Shown: piece by piece, positions 62,265 to 64,000 of the stretch
Layout of the letters: each line of letters starts with the position of its first letter
Position numbering within the stretch: position 1 is the stretch's first letter
Assembly: GCA_035538335.1 (NCBI GenBank)
Contig: DATLKN010000038.1
Location: 12,566-76,565, forward strand
Direction: 5' to 3'
DNA from: AP-15 sp035538335
GTDB lineage: Bacteria > Pseudomonadota > Alphaproteobacteria > ATCC43930 > CGMCC-115725
DNA length: 64,000 bases
Notes under the pieces: model-generated
What the model was told of the DNA's origin: nothing
Seen by the model: the letters and a program-made list of their open reading frames with translations, nothing else
Databases searched by the model: none
Program-made: the position numbers and the translations under genes

Positions 62265-63788
62265 TCAGGCGACGCTGACCTTCGTCGTCCGCGCCGCCTC
62301 AACCTGCTTGATCGCCGCGATGGCCGCTTTCTCGCCGGTGACCCAGGCGCCCGGCAGCGAGCTGCGCTGCAGCAGCGAAGCGGCTTCCCCGGCGAAGTAA
62401 AGCTGATCGTCGACGGGCTGCGTCAGGACAGTGCGGAGCGGCACGTTGCCCGGCGGCGCGTAGCTGTAGGAGCCATGGGCGAACGGGTCCGTCCACCAAC
62501 TCGGCGCGTCCCACTTGACGAGGTGCGAAGCAGGGTCGCCGCCGAAGATCGCCTTCATCGTTTCGAGGCCGAGGGCGAGCAGCGCGCGCTTGCCTTTCTC
62601 GGCCGCCGCTTGCGCTTCGGGGCCGGCGGCGAAGCAGACGCCGACGTTGCTGTCCCACTCTCTCGCGTAGACAACGCGGGCCGAGAGTGAATCGCGAAAC
62701 AGCGTGGAGAATGTATTGAGGGAGGTGCGCGCCTCGAGGCCAGGGAACACGTTGGGGGTGTCGAACTGCATGACGATCTTCTCGACGACCCCCATCGGCA
62801 AGCCGGCGAACGCGTCCTGATATTGCGACGGCAGCGGCGGGGTGAATGCCGGTCCGTCGGCGGAAATCAGCACGCTCGGCGGGATCGTGATGATCGCCGT
62901 CTTCGCCGTGACGGTGCCCCGGCTGGTAGCGATCGTCACGCCGCCGGCGCCGCGGTTGATCGACAGGACTTTCGTGTTCAAGCTGATCGCCAGACCGGCC
63001 GCGAGAAAATCGCGCAAAAAATTGCCCAACCCATACGGCGTCAGCCAGTTGAACGGGCTCGGCAGCTCCGGGGTCGGCCCGAGCGAGTAGAGGTTGGCGA
63101 TGTCGAGAACGCCGAGCTTGTCGATGGTGACGCCGAACGAGGCGGCGGTCGCGCCGGCGTCGAGATGCCCCCAGGGCTGGTTCAGAAATCCCTCGTTCTC
63201 GAGGAGTTGCTGAAACGAGAGATCGGCCAATGTCCCCGAATTGATCGCCTCGCCGGCCTTCGCGACCGCGTCGTCCATCTCGAGAAGAAGCGCCGCAGCG
63301 GCCAGCGTCTCGGGGTTGGTGAGCGGCAGTTTCTGCCGGTTGCGGTAGAATGCTCGGTCGAAGAGATCGGGCTGCAACCGGAGCAAGCGGTTGACCCGCG
63401 CATCCGACAGCGACAGCGCGGCCGCAATGTCGAAGAGCGGGTTGTTGGTGCCCGTGCCAGCGGCGTTCGGCGTCACCATCTGGAACCATTGGGCACCGAG
63501 GTCCACCGGGATCACGAAACTGCTGCTGGTGGTGCAGCGGCCGCCGACGCGGCCGCGCGCCTCGAGCACGACATAATCGACCAAGTTTTGGCAGGCGCGG
63601 GCCGCTGCGATGCCGGCAGCACCGGCGCCGATGATCGCGACGTCGACCGGATGACCAGGGAGCGACGCGGCGGAAGCCGGAAGGGCGGCACGGGCGGCGC
63701 CGCGCAGCGCCGCTGCGGCGAGCGCACCCGCCGCAAAGCCGCGCCGCGTCGGAGCGCGCGAGAATGTGCTGCGAAACGTTACGGCCAT
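62265..63788 (-). CDS. Tat-exported FAD-dependent amine oxidase-like protein
   Basis: 507 residues. A twin-arginine leader (PTRRGFAAGALAAAALRGAA) ends near residue 45. The FAD-binding motif is DVAIIGAGAAGIAAARACQN, followed by LEARGRVGGRCTTSS, and the C-terminal FAD block is QLYFAGEAASLLQRSSLPGAWVTGEKAA. This is the flavin monoamine oxidase/amino oxidase superfamily. The substrate, possibly a polyamine or aromatic amine, is not readable. It is convergent with the ATCase fusion gene and stands alone on its strand. Confidence 0.88.
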   Translation of the reverse strand: MAVTFRSTFSRAPTRRGFAAGALAAAALRGAARAALPASAASLPGHPVDVAIIGAGAAGIAAARACQNLVDYVVLEARGRVGGRCTTSSSFVIPVDLGAQWFQMVTPNAAGTGTNNPLFDIAAALSLSDARVNRLLRLQPDLFDRAFYRNRQKLPLTNPETLAAAALLLEMDDAVAKAGEAINSGTLADLSFQQLLENEGFLNQPWGHLDAGATAASFGVTIDKLGVLDIANLYSLGPTPELPSPFNWLTPYGLGNFLRDFLAAGLAISLNTKVLSINRGAGGVTIATSRGTVTAKTAIITIPPSVLISADGPAFTPPLPSQYQDAFAGLPMGVVEKIVMQFDTPNVFPGLEARTSLNTFSTLFRDSLSARVVYAREWDSNVGVCFAAGPEAQAAAEKGKRALLALGLETMKAIFGGDPASHLVKWDAPSWWTDPFAHGSYSYAPPGNVPLRTVLTQPVDDQLYFAGEAASLLQRSSLPGAWVTGEKAAIAAIKQVEAARTTKVSVA

Positions 63789-63943
63789 CCTCGTCCCCCG
63801 GAAATCCGGTGTTCAACTCTCGCGCGAAGTAGATGCCGTTGTCAATCACCTGCTCATCCAAGGTGATGTACGGAGATTTGTGTCAGGGCTGTGAGAGGGG
63901 GTACTCGGCGGGTTGCTGAAGTCCGCAAAGAGGAGCACCCCCA

Positions 63944-64000
63944 ATGCCACAGGCTGTGACGATCGCGAGCTTACCGAGGGCCTTCGAGTTGGTGAAGGGC
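63944..64000 (+). CDS. 5' end of an unidentified gene (window edge)
   Basis: ATG at 63,944 is preceded by GAGGAG and gives MPQAVTIASLPRAFELVKG before the window ends. The upstream 90 bases contain a G-rich stretch (GTGAGAGGGGGTACTCGGCG) that resembles the terminal region of some insertion elements, so a transposase is possible. Nineteen codons are too few for a family call. Confidence 0.35.
   Translation, partial: MPQAVTIASLPRAFELVKG

Overview
This is a high-GC chromosomal segment (the coding regions look close to 70% GC) from an alphaproteobacterium, most likely Rhodospirillales-like. The lineage is inferred from gene order: rnd-kdsD-lptC-lptA-lptB-rpoN-hpf-ptsN, hsp20-DUF1150, divK-pleD-rpmG, lgt next to a MidA-type methyltransferase, petB-petC-mtnP, and plsY-dprA-topA-rnr. 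Genes are tightly packed. Stop and start codons very often overlap as ATGA or GTGA, so many true starts are GTG and a few are TTG.

Layout. 0-4.7 kb: MidA-like protein (partial), lgt, an MFS transporter, two small plus-strand genes downstream of an FNR/FixK-like box, an F420-type LLM oxidoreductase and a double cold-shock protein. 4.8-9.5 kb: a complete LIV-type amino-acid ABC transporter (ATPase, ATPase, permease, permease, binding protein). 9.7-14.4 kb: a small membrane protein behind a CtrA-like box, a DUF4010 membrane protein, tadA, a thioesterase, a C26 amidotransferase, an rluB-type pseudouridine synthase and rsmD. 14.4-25.2 kb: one long minus-strand run. It starts with cytochrome b and c1, continues into methylthioadenosine salvage (mtnP, mtnA), then an NMT1/SsuA-type ABC importer with two permeases, a cupin, an amidohydrolase and a VOC protein. 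25.4-28.5 kb: trmL, hemF, a Tim44-like protein, hsp20-DUF1150 and ptsN. 28.6-35.1 kb: hpf, rpoN, the Lpt export genes, kdsD, an RNase D-like exonuclease and tRNA-Leu(CAG). 35.3-39.2 kb: an NDUFA9-like protein, a cyclophilin, an AmpG-like transporter, a cupin and a YgjP-type peptidase.

39.3-48.9 kb holds a cobalamin cluster (cobB, cobA, cbiD, cobK, an ankyrin protein, cobM and a cbiG-cobJ fusion). cbiD and cbiG point to a cobalt-early-type corrin ring contraction. The cluster is interrupted between cobA and cbiD by an Xre-RES toxin-antitoxin module with an extra small ORF. A degenerate copy of the 5' end of cobA lies on the far side of the insertion. After an M81 peptidase come divK-pleD, rpmG, a lipoprotein-type S41 protease, rnr, topA, dprA and plsY. 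At the place where other alphaproteobacteria carry pyrC-pyrB there is instead a divergent gene for a PyrB catalytic chain fused to a PyrI-type zinc domain. The window ends with a Tat-exported flavin amine oxidase and the first codons of an unidentified gene.

The most unusual items are the PyrB-zinc-domain fusion at the former pyrBC position, the toxin-antitoxin insertion with its cobA scar, a 20-bp perfect hairpin that buries the ribosome-binding site of hpf, the absence of the Rieske gene petA from its usual place between trmL and petB, and small genes behind FNR-like and CtrA-like boxes. No CRISPR array, rRNA or complete insertion sequence was seen.
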